A stretch of 12,462 nucleotides of DNA from an uncultured Flammeovirgaceae bacterium (GTDB lineage Bacteria; Bacteroidota; Bacteroidia; Cytophagales; Cyclobacteriaceae): positions 1-12,462 of the forward strand of contig CAMLLI010000032.1 in the NCBI GenBank assembly GCA_946480685.1, in the 5' to 3' direction. Both the position numbers and the translations under genes were made by a program. Positions 1-7,181 of the stretch are shown here, piece after piece. The notes under the pieces were generated by a model that was not told the DNA's origin, made no database searches, and saw nothing but the letters and a program-made list of their open reading frames with translations. The first letter of the stretch is position 1. Each line of letters starts with the position of its first letter.

Positions 1-921
1 TACTATAGCCGAATCATATTTACCGGTTTGCAACAATATACTCACTACATCAACAATACTTTTACTTTGGAAGAATATAACCTGGTCGTTGAAAGAAATA
101 CGTTCTCCTATCAGCAGGAAGCTCATCTCTTTGATACGCGCATCAATCTCGATCATCGGCGAAGTAAGTCCGGTGATGAGCATGATCAGCGCGAGTATTA
201 CCGACAGAACGAACAACGGTGTATGCAGTGCGGTTTGTTTCCGAAGCAGTAACCACGTCACGAGAAATATAACGGTTACAGCCATCAATATATAGGTAAA
301 GAAATAAGCACGCTGGTAGAGACTTTCCAGCATATTTTTACTCATAGCGTTGAAGGCCGGTACATCGGCTACACTATATTTATCCAGCAATGCCTTGGCA
401 CGCGTTACGTCATTTACACTATCATAGGTAATTGATCCGAACTCCTGCAATTTGCTTTGTGCGAGAAATTTAAGACGTTCTTTATTCTTGGGTTTCTTGA
501 TTTCGTTAACAATGGTAGAGGCAAATTCCGGCACACGTGCATGCACCTTCTCTTCGTTGACAAGAGTTTTTACGGCAAACTTTTTCAGCTTGCCGCCTAA
601 CGTTTTTTGTTTTTTATCGATGAGACTGTCGGCTTTATTAACGACTGCGTGCAGTACCTGGGCTACTTCTTCTTTCAGAGCGGCTTCCTGTTCGGGAGTA
701 AATTCAAAGTCATCAATACGATGGGTGATTACTTTCACCATGTGATCGCGCCACGCGTTGACTGACAGTAGCCCATACGTTATATTGTTAAGAACGCTAT
801 AGTCTCTCTTGATCTCCGCCCGTTCTGATGAGAGGCGGTAAACCTGAATGCCGCTCCAACCTGCTATCACCAGCAGTGCGCCTCCTACGAGGACTAACAA
901 CGAGCGTTGCAGAAGTATCAT
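1..921 (-). CDS. PqiA-domain inner-membrane protein, C-terminus outside window
   Basis: Open from ATG at 921 for 307 codons without a stop, running off the window at base 1. Residues 3-27 form a hydrophobic N-terminal anchor. Residues 28-204 are a charged, largely helical, probably periplasmic region. Membrane segments follow at about 206-227 and 234-252. Next comes GLTSPMIEIDARI (251-263) and an amphipathic stretch ending near YDSAIV, which I recognise as the start of a paraquat-inducible protein A (PqiA, PF04403) domain in its Bacteroidota form. Proteobacterial PqiA/LetA proteins carry two such membrane domains and partner with MCE-domain proteins in lipid transport across the envelope. Here only one domain begins, after a large extra N-terminal region, and no MCE gene is visible. 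The gene is divergent from its neighbours. Family assignment is moderately sure; function is not established from this fragment. Confidence 0.65.
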   Translation of the reverse strand, partial: MILLQRSLLVLVGGALLVIAGWSGIQVYRLSSERAEIKRDYSVLNNITYGLLSVNAWRDHMVKVITHRIDDFEFTPEQEAALKEEVAQVLHAVVNKADSLIDKKQKTLGGKLKKFAVKTLVNEEKVHARVPEFASTIVNEIKKPKNKERLKFLAQSKLQEFGSITYDSVNDVTRAKALLDKYSVADVPAFNAMSKNMLESLYQRAYFFTYILMAVTVIFLVTWLLLRKQTALHTPLFVLSVILALIMLITGLTSPMIEIDARIKEMSFLLIGERISFNDQVIFFQSKSIVDVVSILLQTGKYDSAIV

Positions 922-973
922 ACCCAAACTGTTAAGTAGTACGATACCGTGTTAAAATAAAAATGCCGTTACC

Positions 974-1027
974 AGTGTGGAAAAGAAACGAGATTAAGCA
1001 CCTTTAGCGAAGCTTTTATTCCACACT
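974..1027. repeat. 9-bp perfect inverted repeat in the divergent intergenic region
   Basis: AGTGTGGAA at 974-982 is the exact reverse complement of TTCCACACT at 1019-1027, with 36 nt between. It lies between the minus-strand PqiA gene and the plus-strand genes, so it could be a pair of operator half-sites or the stem of a structured leader. No T-run follows, so it is not a typical intrinsic terminator. Role unknown. Confidence 0.35.
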
Positions 1028-1097
1028 TTATCAGCAAGCTTACCGCACGGAACAGAATGAGTAAAAAAATACACTGTATTTGCTCGTTGATTATTAC

Positions 1098-1105
1098 TAC
1101 TTTTG
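1098..1105 (+). promoter_or_regulatory. Possible Bacteroidota -7 element (TACTTTTG)
   Basis: TACTTTTG matches the Bacteroidota -7 consensus TAnnTTTG at every fixed position. It ends 7 nt before the ATG at 1113, so transcription from it would start almost at that codon. The nearest upstream TTG (1080-1082) is 15 nt away, shorter than the usual spacing of about 19-21. The motif is short enough to occur by chance. Confidence 0.25.
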
Positions 1106-1112
1106 CCTCGTT

Positions 1113-1334
1113 ATGGCAATACCACTGAACCTGCTGGAAGAAACACTCGGTCATTTTCATGAAGGTGCCCGCTCGGTACGTGCCTATACCGAAGAGACTA
1201 CCTATATCATTACCAAAGCCAACGACACTGGCGACTTCTGGGTAGCTACCGAAGAACCTTCCTTCCCGAAAACCAAAACACGGTCGCTCGAAACATACTT
1301 TGAAGATGTGTTTGGTGTTGAAGCCCGCTATTGA
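1113..1334 (+). CDS. Small hypothetical protein, 73 aa
   Basis: I do not recognise this protein. From ATG 1113 it reads 73 residues: no signal peptide, rich in Glu, Thr and aromatic residues, soluble in appearance, ending FGVEARY. The residue mix looks like a real protein and not a frame shadow, and the reading frame remains open upstream to a TTG at 1080. I prefer the ATG because it is preceded by a -7 promoter match. Against it, a 23-codon ORF at 1057-1128 in another frame looks like a signal peptide (MSKKIHCICSLIITTF), and a run of seven A at 1063-1069 is a plausible indel site, so the real N-terminus could be different. The TraB-like gene follows after a 55-nt gap that holds a small GTTTAC/GTAAAC hairpin (1365-1382). 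Confidence 0.45.
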   Translation: MAIPLNLLEETLGHFHEGARSVRAYTEETTYIITKANDTGDFWVATEEPSFPKTKTRSLETYFEDVFGVEARY

Positions 1335-1389
1335 CCTTCTTTTTATTCTGCCAAGATTTCTATAGTTTACTTTCCGGTAAACGAATCGC

Positions 1390-1548
1390 ATGAAACCTTC
1401 TCTCCTGTTTTTCGCGCTGTGTATGCTTTGTTGTCGCGGTAAGGAATCTGATAACGTTGCAACAGCATCGCACCGATATCCCATGATCGACTATGTGCAA
1501 GTGGCCAGATGCTGCAGGATATTGGAGGTCCGACTGTTCTGGACCTGA
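1390..1548 (+). other. Out-of-frame N-terminal (signal peptide) fragment of the TraB-like gene
   Basis: ATG 1390 opens a 52-codon frame that begins MKPSLLFFALCMLCCRGKES. This is a positive N-region and a hydrophobic core followed by cysteines, like a bacterial lipoprotein signal, although the lipobox is not ideal. The frame continues through YPMIDYVQVAR and ends at TGA 1546-1548. The TraB-like core starts in the next frame at 1509. Adding one base near 1507-1509 would join ...DYVQVAR directly to MLQDIGGP, giving a secreted or lipid-anchored protein of about 296 residues. I therefore read this as the missing N-terminus separated by a frameshift, either a true mutation or a sequence error. Confidence 0.5.
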
Positions 1549-2279
1549 AGAACAAAGACGGCAAGCAAGTGGTGCTGATCGGATGTCCGCATTCGCGGGA
1601 TACTACCGGCAAAGAGTTCGATCTTATCGATATATACTTTAAACATCTTCAGCCCCAGGTTGCCTTTAACGAAGGTGGTGATGTGCGCGAAGATTTACAC
1701 TATGCTTCGCGCAACGAGGCAATACGCAAGCAAGGGGAAACCGGTCTGCTTAAATATCATTGCGACATGGCCGGCATTAAAATGCTGAATGGTGATTTTA
1801 CCGAAGATGAAGAAATCAAAACGATGCTCAAGCTATATCCGAAAGATGAACTGTTGCTATATTATACGTTTGAACGCTTCATCATTCCTTATAAATATGG
1901 CATGGACAGTGACAAACCACTTGAAGAAGCTTATGCCAATTTCATAAACGACTATCTAACGAAACATGGCTTTCCCTTGGCGGACTCCGAGAAAACTTTC
2001 AGCTACTTCAAGCAGGTATACCAGCACCATATAGGACAGGTGTTTGAGCTGGATAAGGCAGACATCGAACAATTCGATTTTCTAAACGACAACTGCAAGT
2101 TCTGCGCGATCGGTCGCACCTCGAAAGTTGTTCGCGATGAGGCACTGCTAAAGAAAATCAGCGAAGCGCTCGATCAGCACGATCGTGTTTTTGTTACATT
2201 CGGTGGTGCCCATGCACTGGCCATTGAGCCGGCCCTTAAAAAACTTCTGCGCGAAAAGATACATCACGAGGCGCTATAA
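1509..2279 (+). CDS. TraB/Tiki-family (GumN-like) protein, likely frameshifted at its N-terminus
   Basis: The 256-residue frame from ATG 1509 carries the hallmarks of the TraB/PrgY/Tiki family: a first GxxH motif (GCPH, His28) following a beta strand, a conserved Glu (Glu55 in NEGG), an Arg-containing helix near 203-209, and a second GxxH (GGAH, His235) in the C-terminal FVTFGGAHALA strand. Characterised relatives include pheromone-shutdown proteins and Tiki metalloproteases; the substrate here cannot be inferred. ATG 1509 is unlikely to be the natural start, because a lipoprotein-like signal lies immediately upstream in another frame (1390-1548). As written, the product would lack an export signal and stay in the cytoplasm. 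The menD gene starts 112 nt downstream in the same direction. Family call fairly sure; intactness doubtful. Confidence 0.7.
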   Translation: MLQDIGGPTVLDLKNKDGKQVVLIGCPHSRDTTGKEFDLIDIYFKHLQPQVAFNEGGDVREDLHYASRNEAIRKQGETGLLKYHCDMAGIKMLNGDFTEDEEIKTMLKLYPKDELLLYYTFERFIIPYKYGMDSDKPLEEAYANFINDYLTKHGFPLADSEKTFSYFKQVYQHHIGQVFELDKADIEQFDFLNDNCKFCAIGRTSKVVRDEALLKKISEALDQHDRVFVTFGGAHALAIEPALKKLLREKIHHEAL

Positions 2280-2317
2280 CCCATTGCCTGTAACGCGGTT
2301 ACAAAAAATCAAACACA

Positions 2318-2349
2318 TTGCAGGTAACACGCTGCTGCTGCCATATTTG
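2318..2349 (+). promoter_or_regulatory. Candidate promoter for the men operon
   Basis: TTG at 2318-2320 and CATATTTG at 2342-2349 resemble the Bacteroidota -33 (TTG) and -7 (TAnnTTTG) elements with 21 nt between them; the -7 has one mismatch (C for the first T). The -7 ends 42 nt before the menD ATG at 2392, leaving a leader of roughly 35-40 nt. Found by eye in the only sizeable gap before menD. Confidence 0.3.
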
Positions 2350-2391
2350 ATTATTCCCGTGGCATCCCCATATTCGCACACGAATAATTCA

Positions 2392-4122
2392 ATGGTCCGT
2401 TTTCAACCTATCTATGACATCGCTGAGCTCTGTTCCCGAAAAGGTTTGACACAGGCTATACTTTGCCCGGGTTCGCGATGCGCTCCTTTAACATTAGCGT
2501 TCGCGCGGCATCCTGATATTACAACACGTACCTTCAGTGACGAACGCAGTGCCGGCTTTGTAGCGCTGGGTATAGCACAGCAAAAGAAAGCACCGGCTGT
2601 TGTTGTATGTACTTCGGGATCAGCCGCGTATAACCTTGCTCCTGCGGTAGCCGAAGCTTGGTTCAGTGAAACTCCGCTGATCATCTTTACTGCCGACAGA
2701 CCTGCTGAGTGGATCGCACAGCATGATGGGCAAACCATTCATCAACCGGAGATCTTCGGCAAGCATGTCAAGAAATCATTTCAGCTGCCGCAGGAGTATG
2801 AGCATGCGGATAGTCAATGGGCGATCAATCGTATCGTGAATGAAGCTATCAACTTGTCGTTCCAGGAACCGAAAGGTCCGGTACATATAAATGCTCCGTT
2901 CCGTGAGCCGCTATATCCTCCGAAAGGAGAAACCATAGGCTATAGCGAATCGGTGCGCGTTATGGATGAGTATACATCTCCGTTCGCGTTATCGGAAGAA
3001 CAAAAAAAGAAACTCACTGCCGAGTGGAGTTCATATCATAATATACTGATCGTTGCCGGCCAGCATGAAGCCGATCAGGAACTGACCGATGCATTGTCTC
3101 ATTTCTTCCTGCGTCATAACATTCCGGTAGCGGGCGATATCATTTCCAATCTGCATGGCATTGAAAAAGTAGTGCGACATGCCGATACATTTTTAGGACA
3201 GGCATCTGCCGATGTAAAGAAAACATTGCGTCCGGATCTGCTGATTACCTTCGGTAAATCGATCATCTCCAAAAACCTGAAACAGTTCCTTCGTAAATAT
3301 TCTCCGAAGGTACACTGGCATATACAACCTGCAGGTATAGTGGCGGATACATTTCAAAGTATAACCAATGTATTCAATACGACACCGGCTAACTTTTTCC
3401 GTTTTCTGGGATCTATACCCAACAGCGAGTCGTTCGAAAATCAGAAGCAAAACAACTTCAACAAGCTTTGGGAAGTAGAAGAACGCAGAGCGATACGCAC
3501 GCTGGAAGAATTTTTTCCGCAGGATGAATTTGCCGAGCTTGAATTGGTGAATACCATCATGCAAAACCTGCCTGACAACTGCAACCTGCACCTGGCTAAC
3601 AGCATGAGCGTGCGCTATAGCAATGTTATCGGGTTACTAGCGAAGCAGAAAAATATACAGGTATATGCTAACCGCGGTACCAGTGGTATAGATGGCTGCA
3701 CGAGTACGGCTATAGGGCACAGTCTTTCGAATGAAAAACCGAACGTGTTAATTACGGGTGACGTTGCTTTCTTCTACGATCGTAACGCTTTCTGGCACAA
3801 CTACTCGTTGTCGAATTTACGCATCGTGCTGCTGAACAATCATGGATGTGTAATTTTCAAAATGATCGATGGCCCCGGTTCATTGCCGGAAGCGGATGAA
3901 TATTTTGTTACCCGGCAAAGACTAACCGCGAAGAAGTTGTGTGAAGAGTTTGGCTTTGATCACCTCAAACTGGATAACAAGCGCAAGGTAAAAAACCTGG
4001 TGAAAGACTTCTTCGAGTTTGATGGTAAAACCAAGATACTCGAGATAGAGACGGAGACACTGATCAACAAAATCATATTTGATAATCTGAAAGAGAAAAC
4101 CAAAAAGAGTTATGAGCTTTAA
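2392..4122 (+). CDS. menD: 2-succinyl-5-enolpyruvyl-6-hydroxy-3-cyclohexene-1-carboxylate synthase (MenD)
   Basis: A 576-residue thiamine-diphosphate enzyme that condenses isochorismate with 2-oxoglutarate to SEPHCHC, the first committed step of menaquinone synthesis. Family marks: CPGSRCAPL near residues 25-33 (usually PGSRxxPL), the DERSAGF block with the cofactor-activating Glu51, the TSGSA block near residue 81, a TADRP motif, and the ThDP/Mg-binding GDVAFFYD beginning at Gly456, continuing to NNHGCVIF. Length matches the family (about 550-590). The frame stays open upstream to ATG 2185, but that would overlap the TraB-like gene by 95 nt, and the extra residues match nothing in MenD; ATG 2392 places the conserved [11 protein letters not shown] segment at the N-terminus. 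The end overlaps menB by 11 nt, indicating translational coupling. Confidence 0.96.
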   Translation: MVRFQPIYDIAELCSRKGLTQAILCPGSRCAPLTLAFARHPDITTRTFSDERSAGFVALGIAQQKKAPAVVVCTSGSAAYNLAPAVAEAWFSETPLIIFTADRPAEWIAQHDGQTIHQPEIFGKHVKKSFQLPQEYEHADSQWAINRIVNEAINLSFQEPKGPVHINAPFREPLYPPKGETIGYSESVRVMDEYTSPFALSEEQKKKLTAEWSSYHNILIVAGQHEADQELTDALSHFFLRHNIPVAGDIISNLHGIEKVVRHADTFLGQASADVKKTLRPDLLITFGKSIISKNLKQFLRKYSPKVHWHIQPAGIVADTFQSITNVFNTTPANFFRFLGSIPNSESFENQKQNNFNKLWEVEERRAIRTLEEFFPQDEFAELELVNTIMQNLPDNCNLHLANSMSVRYSNVIGLLAKQKNIQVYANRGTSGIDGCTSTAIGHSLSNEKPNVLITGDVAFFYDRNAFWHNYSLSNLRIVLLNNHGCVIFKMIDGPGSLPEADEYFVTRQRLTAKKLCEEFGFDHLKLDNKRKVKNLVKDFFEFDGKTKILEIETETLINKIIFDNLKEKTKKSYEL

Positions 4123-4936
4123 ATATTCCTGGCAACCGGTTAAAGAGTATAAGGAAATTCTTTTCCATAAGTTTGAAGGTATTGCACGCATCAGTATAAA
4201 TCGTCCGCATGTACACAATGCATTTACACCACTCACGGTGCAAGAGATGATTGATGCAATGTACATCTGCCGCGAAGACGCAGATGTTCGTGTTGTGATT
4301 CTGACAGGCGAAGGCGGTAAAGCATTTTGCAGCGGTGGTGATCAAAGCGTACGCGGCCATGGCGGCTATGTAGGCGAAGACACAACGCCCAGGCTAAACG
4401 TTCTGGACTTGCAGAAGATGATCCGATCTATACCCAAGCCTGTTATAGCGGCTGTTGCCGGATGGGCGATTGGTGGCGGCCATGTACTGCACGTAGTATG
4501 CGACTTAACGATTGCTGCCGAGAATGCCCGCTTCGGACAAACCGGTCCTAAAGTAGGAAGCTTTGATGGTGGCTTTGGTGCATCGTATCTCGCTCGCATT
4601 GTAGGACAAAAGAAAGCACGTGAGATCTGGTACCTCTGCGATCAGTACGATGCGAAAGATGCGCTGGATATGGGGCTGGTAAATAAAGTTGTTCCACTCG
4701 AATTACTTGAAGAGACCTATGTAGCGTGGGCAAAGAAAATTATAGCGAAGAGTCCGCTGGCGATACGCATGCTGAAGAGTTCATTCAACGCTGAACTTGA
4801 CGGACAGGCTGGTATACAGGAACTCGCAGGAAATGCCACGCTTCTGTATTATCTTAGCGAAGAAGCAAAAGAAGGAAAAAATGCCTTCCTGGAAAAACGC
4901 GAACCAGACTGGTCGAAATACCCTAAATTCCCTTAG
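4112..4936 (+). CDS. menB: 1,4-dihydroxy-2-naphthoyl-CoA synthase (MenB)
   Basis: A 274-residue crotonase-fold enzyme that cyclises o-succinylbenzoyl-CoA to 1,4-dihydroxy-2-naphthoyl-CoA. The MenB signature is clear: [10 protein letters not shown] (73-82), GYVGED (85-90), the oxyanion-hole region [10 protein letters not shown] (115-124), [13 protein letters not shown] (142-154) with catalytic Asp152, REIWYL with Trp173, and the C-terminal [14 protein letters not shown]. By alignment from memory with E. coli MenB, Gln143, Gly145, Asp152 and Trp173 correspond to Gln154, Gly156, Asp163 and Trp184, so this is a bicarbonate-dependent type I enzyme, which lacks the internal Asp of type II forms. 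The ATG lies inside the end of menD, and the TerB-like gene follows after 32 nt. Identification is firm. Confidence 0.97.
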   Translation: MSFKYSWQPVKEYKEILFHKFEGIARISINRPHVHNAFTPLTVQEMIDAMYICREDADVRVVILTGEGGKAFCSGGDQSVRGHGGYVGEDTTPRLNVLDLQKMIRSIPKPVIAAVAGWAIGGGHVLHVVCDLTIAAENARFGQTGPKVGSFDGGFGASYLARIVGQKKAREIWYLCDQYDAKDALDMGLVNKVVPLELLEETYVAWAKKIIAKSPLAIRMLKSSFNAELDGQAGIQELAGNATLLYYLSEEAKEGKNAFLEKREPDWSKYPKFP

Positions 4937-4968
4937 TCGAAATATATACCTGTAAAATATAGTACAGC

Positions 4969-5337
4969 ATGCAGATAGAGAGGCTAGAAATACTGCGGAG
5001 CATAGCCGAGATGGCGTATGTTATTGCGAAAGCTGATAAAGGGTTGAGCGCTGAAGAACGTATTGCTTTCAACAAGATTATTGGAGAAGAACTGCAATAT
5101 GATTCGTGGGCAGCACAAAGTCGTTTTGATCTGCTGGATGAAGTGATCCAACCTTCTATTGAGACAGCGTATAACCAGGCCATTCACGACCTGCGAAAGT
5201 ATAAAGAGCATCTTACGGATAACTTGCGTTCAACAGCCGTACGGGTTGTTGAACGTGTAGCCCAGGCTTGCAGTGGCACGCACGAAATTGAGGCTTTTAT
5301 TATTGATCGCTTCAAGAAAGATCTACAGCATCTTTAA
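4969..5337 (+). CDS. TerB-like helical protein, 122 aa
   Basis: An all-helical, soluble 122-residue protein with no signal peptide or membrane segment. The N-terminal segment MAYVIAKADKGLSAEER (15-31) fits the TerB/DjlA-N pattern: a helix, an acidic Asp-Gly-type turn (here ADKG) and Ser-x-x-Glu leading into the next helix. The rest is amphipathic helix. TerB-domain proteins are small cytoplasmic helical bundles first found in tellurite-resistance operons; many occur alone with no known activity. No tellurite genes are nearby. It sits between menB (32-nt gap) and the PPC gene (6-nt gap), so it is very probably co-transcribed with menaquinone genes. Any role in quinone synthesis is unproven. 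Family call moderate. Confidence 0.7.
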   Translation: MQIERLEILRSIAEMAYVIAKADKGLSAEERIAFNKIIGEELQYDSWAAQSRFDLLDEVIQPSIETAYNQAIHDLRKYKEHLTDNLRSTAVRVVERVAQACSGTHEIEAFIIDRFKKDLQHL

Positions 5338-5343
5338 CCGGGT

Positions 5344-5838
5344 ATGAAACGATTTACAGCACTGCTGTTCGGATTGCTCTGCACCGGTATATATAGTCTG
5401 GTATCAGCACAAAGCACAATGGAATCTGCTACTACTGTACATGTGTTCCGGCTTAAGCCGCATGAAGATCTGAAGAAGGCGTTGGTGTTATGGGCTAAAC
5501 AAAACAAGATCAAAGCGGCCGTTATACTTACCTGCGTGGGCAGCCTTGAACAATACTCGCTTCGTTTTGCCAACCAGGAGAACGGCTCGGTAAAGAAAGG
5601 TCACTTCGAGATTGTATCGCTTACCGGAACGATCTCGGATGAGTCAGCCCATCTGCACCTGTCTGTATCCGACAGCACCGGCTATACTATAGGCGGGCAT
5701 TTACTCGATGACAATCTTATCTATACTACCGCAGAGATTGCAGTGGCCGAGTTAACGGATGTAACCTTCGACCGGGAGACTGATGCTACCTATGGCTATA
5801 AAGAACTCGTGATCAGACGCAGAACGAAAAAGCCATGA
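5344..5838 (+). CDS. Secreted PPC/DUF296-domain protein
   Basis: 164 residues. Residues 1-22 are a classical signal peptide (MKRF, hydrophobic core, cleavage near SA|QS), so the mature protein should be periplasmic or beyond. Residues about 33-158 match the PPC/DUF296 domain (PF03479): VHVFRLKPHEDL at the start, AAVILTCVGSLEQYSLRFAN in the middle, then AHLHLSVSD and YTIGGHL. His103, His105 and His119 are in the positions that form the metal site seen in prokaryotic single-domain members. In plants this domain is joined to AT-hooks; bacterial stand-alone proteins are often labelled DNA-binding, but an exported copy cannot act on chromosomal DNA, so a small-molecule or enzymatic role is more likely (inference). 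The stop codon overlaps the menE ATG by 4 nt (ATGA). Confidence 0.8.
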   Translation: MKRFTALLFGLLCTGIYSLVSAQSTMESATTVHVFRLKPHEDLKKALVLWAKQNKIKAAVILTCVGSLEQYSLRFANQENGSVKKGHFEIVSLTGTISDESAHLHLSVSDSTGYTIGGHLLDDNLIYTTAEIAVAELTDVTFDRETDATYGYKELVIRRRTKKP

Positions 5839-6932
5839 CCTATCCTTTTCCTACGATCTGGATAAACGGCAGAGATATATCAATAGAAGCTATACGGAAC
5901 GAAACGGCTTCACCTGCCAGCGACTTTGAGCAGGCTACTTTTAATTTCATACGCGACTGGCTCAGCGGGCAAACTATATTTGAGATCGAGACCAGCGGCT
6001 CCACCGGCACTCCGAAAAAAATCGTACTGACACGTGATCAAATGCTGGCCAGTGCCCGCATGACGGAGCAGGCACTAGCGTTGAAGCCGGGCTACACGGC
6101 ACTCGTTTGTCTTCATACACAATATATTGCCGGCAGAATGATGTTGGTACGATGCTTCACGACCGGTATGCGTATCGTTGTAACAGAACCGGCTGCGAAC
6201 CCTTTGGCGAATATACCTGACTCCATTGCGATAGACTTTACAGCGTGGGTGCCATACCAGCTATATGCTATACTTTCATCACCGGAAGCTGCGCGCTTAA
6301 ACCGTATAGGAAGTGCTATCATCGGAGGCGCTCCGTTAAACCATGAGACCATCAGCGAGTTGCAGCGGTATACGTGTATATTCTACGCTACATATGGCAT
6401 GACGGAAACCATATCGCATATAGCATTACAGACCCTTAACGGTATAAATGCGTCAGCTGTGTTTCGTGCGTTGCCGGGTATAGCGTTGGCTATAGATGAA
6501 CGCGGCTGTCTTACCATTGACGCTCCTCACCTTTCTGAAAAGATTGTTACCAATGACCTTGTGGAGCTGAAAGACAACTATACATTTTTATGGCTTGGCC
6601 GATGGGACAATGTTATTAACAGCGGTGGCGTAAAGATTATCCCGGAACATCTTGAATCACGTATAGCAAACACGCTATATGAATGTGGAATTTTACGGTC
6701 ATTTTTTATAGGCTCCGTTCCGGATAAAAAACTTGGAGAGAAAATTACGTTGCTACTCGAGGGAGAAGAACTTGAAGAAGAAAAAAAATATAGCCTTCTT
6801 CAAAAACTTAAGCAATCGTTTTCGAGCTACGAAGTACCAAAAGCTATCGTTGTGCTTCCCAGATTTTTATACACGAATACAGCGAAAATTGATCGAGGGA
6901 AAACGATTGAAATCGTTACAAAACGGGTGTAA
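5835..6932 (+). CDS. menE: o-Succinylbenzoate-CoA ligase (MenE)
   Basis: A 365-residue adenylate-forming enzyme that activates o-succinylbenzoate with ATP and CoA to give the MenB substrate. Motifs in order: P-loop TSGSTGTPKK (53-62), YGMTE (187-191), LGRWDNVINSGGVKI (254-268; usually GRxDxxIxSGG), and the C-terminal TAKIDRGK with the candidate catalytic Lys351. It is short beside E. coli MenE (about 450 aa); most of the shortening is ahead of the P-loop, which starts at residue 53. This form is usual in Bacteroidota. General AMP-ligases share these motifs, so the men context carries part of the assignment. It is the last gene of the operon, starts by a 4-nt ATGA overlap with the PPC gene, and is followed by a 249-nt gap. 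Confidence 0.92.
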   Translation: MTYPFPTIWINGRDISIEAIRNETASPASDFEQATFNFIRDWLSGQTIFEIETSGSTGTPKKIVLTRDQMLASARMTEQALALKPGYTALVCLHTQYIAGRMMLVRCFTTGMRIVVTEPAANPLANIPDSIAIDFTAWVPYQLYAILSSPEAARLNRIGSAIIGGAPLNHETISELQRYTCIFYATYGMTETISHIALQTLNGINASAVFRALPGIALAIDERGCLTIDAPHLSEKIVTNDLVELKDNYTFLWLGRWDNVINSGGVKIIPEHLESRIANTLYECGILRSFFIGSVPDKKLGEKITLLLEGEELEEEKKYSLLQKLKQSFSSYEVPKAIVVLPRFLYTNTAKIDRGKTIEIVTKRV

Positions 6933-7008
6933 ACGTTACATCATCTATAATATACCCCATTAATTCGTATTATCAGAATATTATCGTTTTTTTGATCATG
7001 GCACCTTA

Positions 7009-7029
7009 TTTATACGGTATCCGTATAAA
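7009..7029. promoter_or_regulatory. Perfect 9+9 bp palindrome, candidate operator
   Basis: TTTATACGG (7009-7017) and CCGTATAAA (7021-7029) are exact reverse complements separated by TAT. It lies in the only large gap between the men and polysaccharide operons, about 50 nt upstream of the -7 promoter match, a position suited to an activator or repressor dimer. The T-rich sequence after it (GTTTTAATTTATTTT) also allows a weak terminator reading for the men operon, but the stem has only three G-C pairs and the tract is interrupted. Confidence 0.45.
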
Positions 7030-7080
7030 GTTTTAATTTATTTTAAATATAAAGGTTACATCTGTATCAATTATTTTATT

Positions 7081-7088
7081 TAGCTTTG
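7081..7088 (+). promoter_or_regulatory. Candidate -7 promoter element of the polysaccharide operon (TAGCTTTG)
   Basis: TAGCTTTG matches the Bacteroidota -7 consensus TAnnTTTG exactly. It predicts a transcript start near 7093-7096 and a leader of about 85-90 nt before the ATG at 7182. No good TTG lies at the -33 distance; GTTACA at 7055-7060 is the closest resemblance. It is the best promoter candidate in this gap. Confidence 0.4.
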
Positions 7089-7108
7089 GTTTGTCTAATA
7101 GTTGTCTT

Positions 7109-7158
7109 TAAAGATCCCGCCCTACTACAATCAGATCTTTAGAGCAGCACTGCTTTTT
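7109..7158 (+). promoter_or_regulatory. Stem-loops in the predicted 5' leader of the polysaccharide operon
   Basis: TAAAGATC (7109-7116) pairs perfectly with GATCTTTA (7134-7141) across a 17-nt loop. Directly after it, AGAGCA/TGCTTT (7141-7146/7151-7156, one G-U pair, 4-nt loop GCAC) makes a small hairpin inside a run of five T (7154-7158). The order, a larger stem then a short hairpin with T-run, resembles an attenuator or protein-binding leader, but both stems are weak. No riboswitch class is recognisable. Confidence 0.25.
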
Positions 7159-7181
7159 GTTGGTTTAAAATTTTATATACC

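Noticed and set aside
1057..1128. 23-codon ORF with a signal-peptide-like sequence
   Set aside because: It stops after 23 codons and would need a frameshift to join the 73-aa ORF; kept only as a possibility.
969..1484. 171-codon minus-strand ORF
   Set aside because: It runs antisense to the small ORF and the signal-peptide fragment, is rich in Cys/Phe/Arg typical of shadow frames, and matches no domain I know. The weak evidence on the plus strand keeps it from being excluded completely.
2185..2391. N-terminal extension of menD from ATG 2185
   Set aside because: It would overlap the TraB-like gene by 95 nt, and the extra 69 residues do not resemble MenD; ATG 2392 gives the family length.
6733..6963. 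76-codon plus-strand ORF across the end of menE
   Set aside because: It overlaps the MenE C-terminal domain in another frame; a lysine-rich shadow.
6949..6993. Possible terminator after menE (weak TAATA/TATTA pairing and seven T at 6987-6993)
   Set aside because: The stem is AT-only with a 13-nt loop, and it is not adjacent to the T-run.
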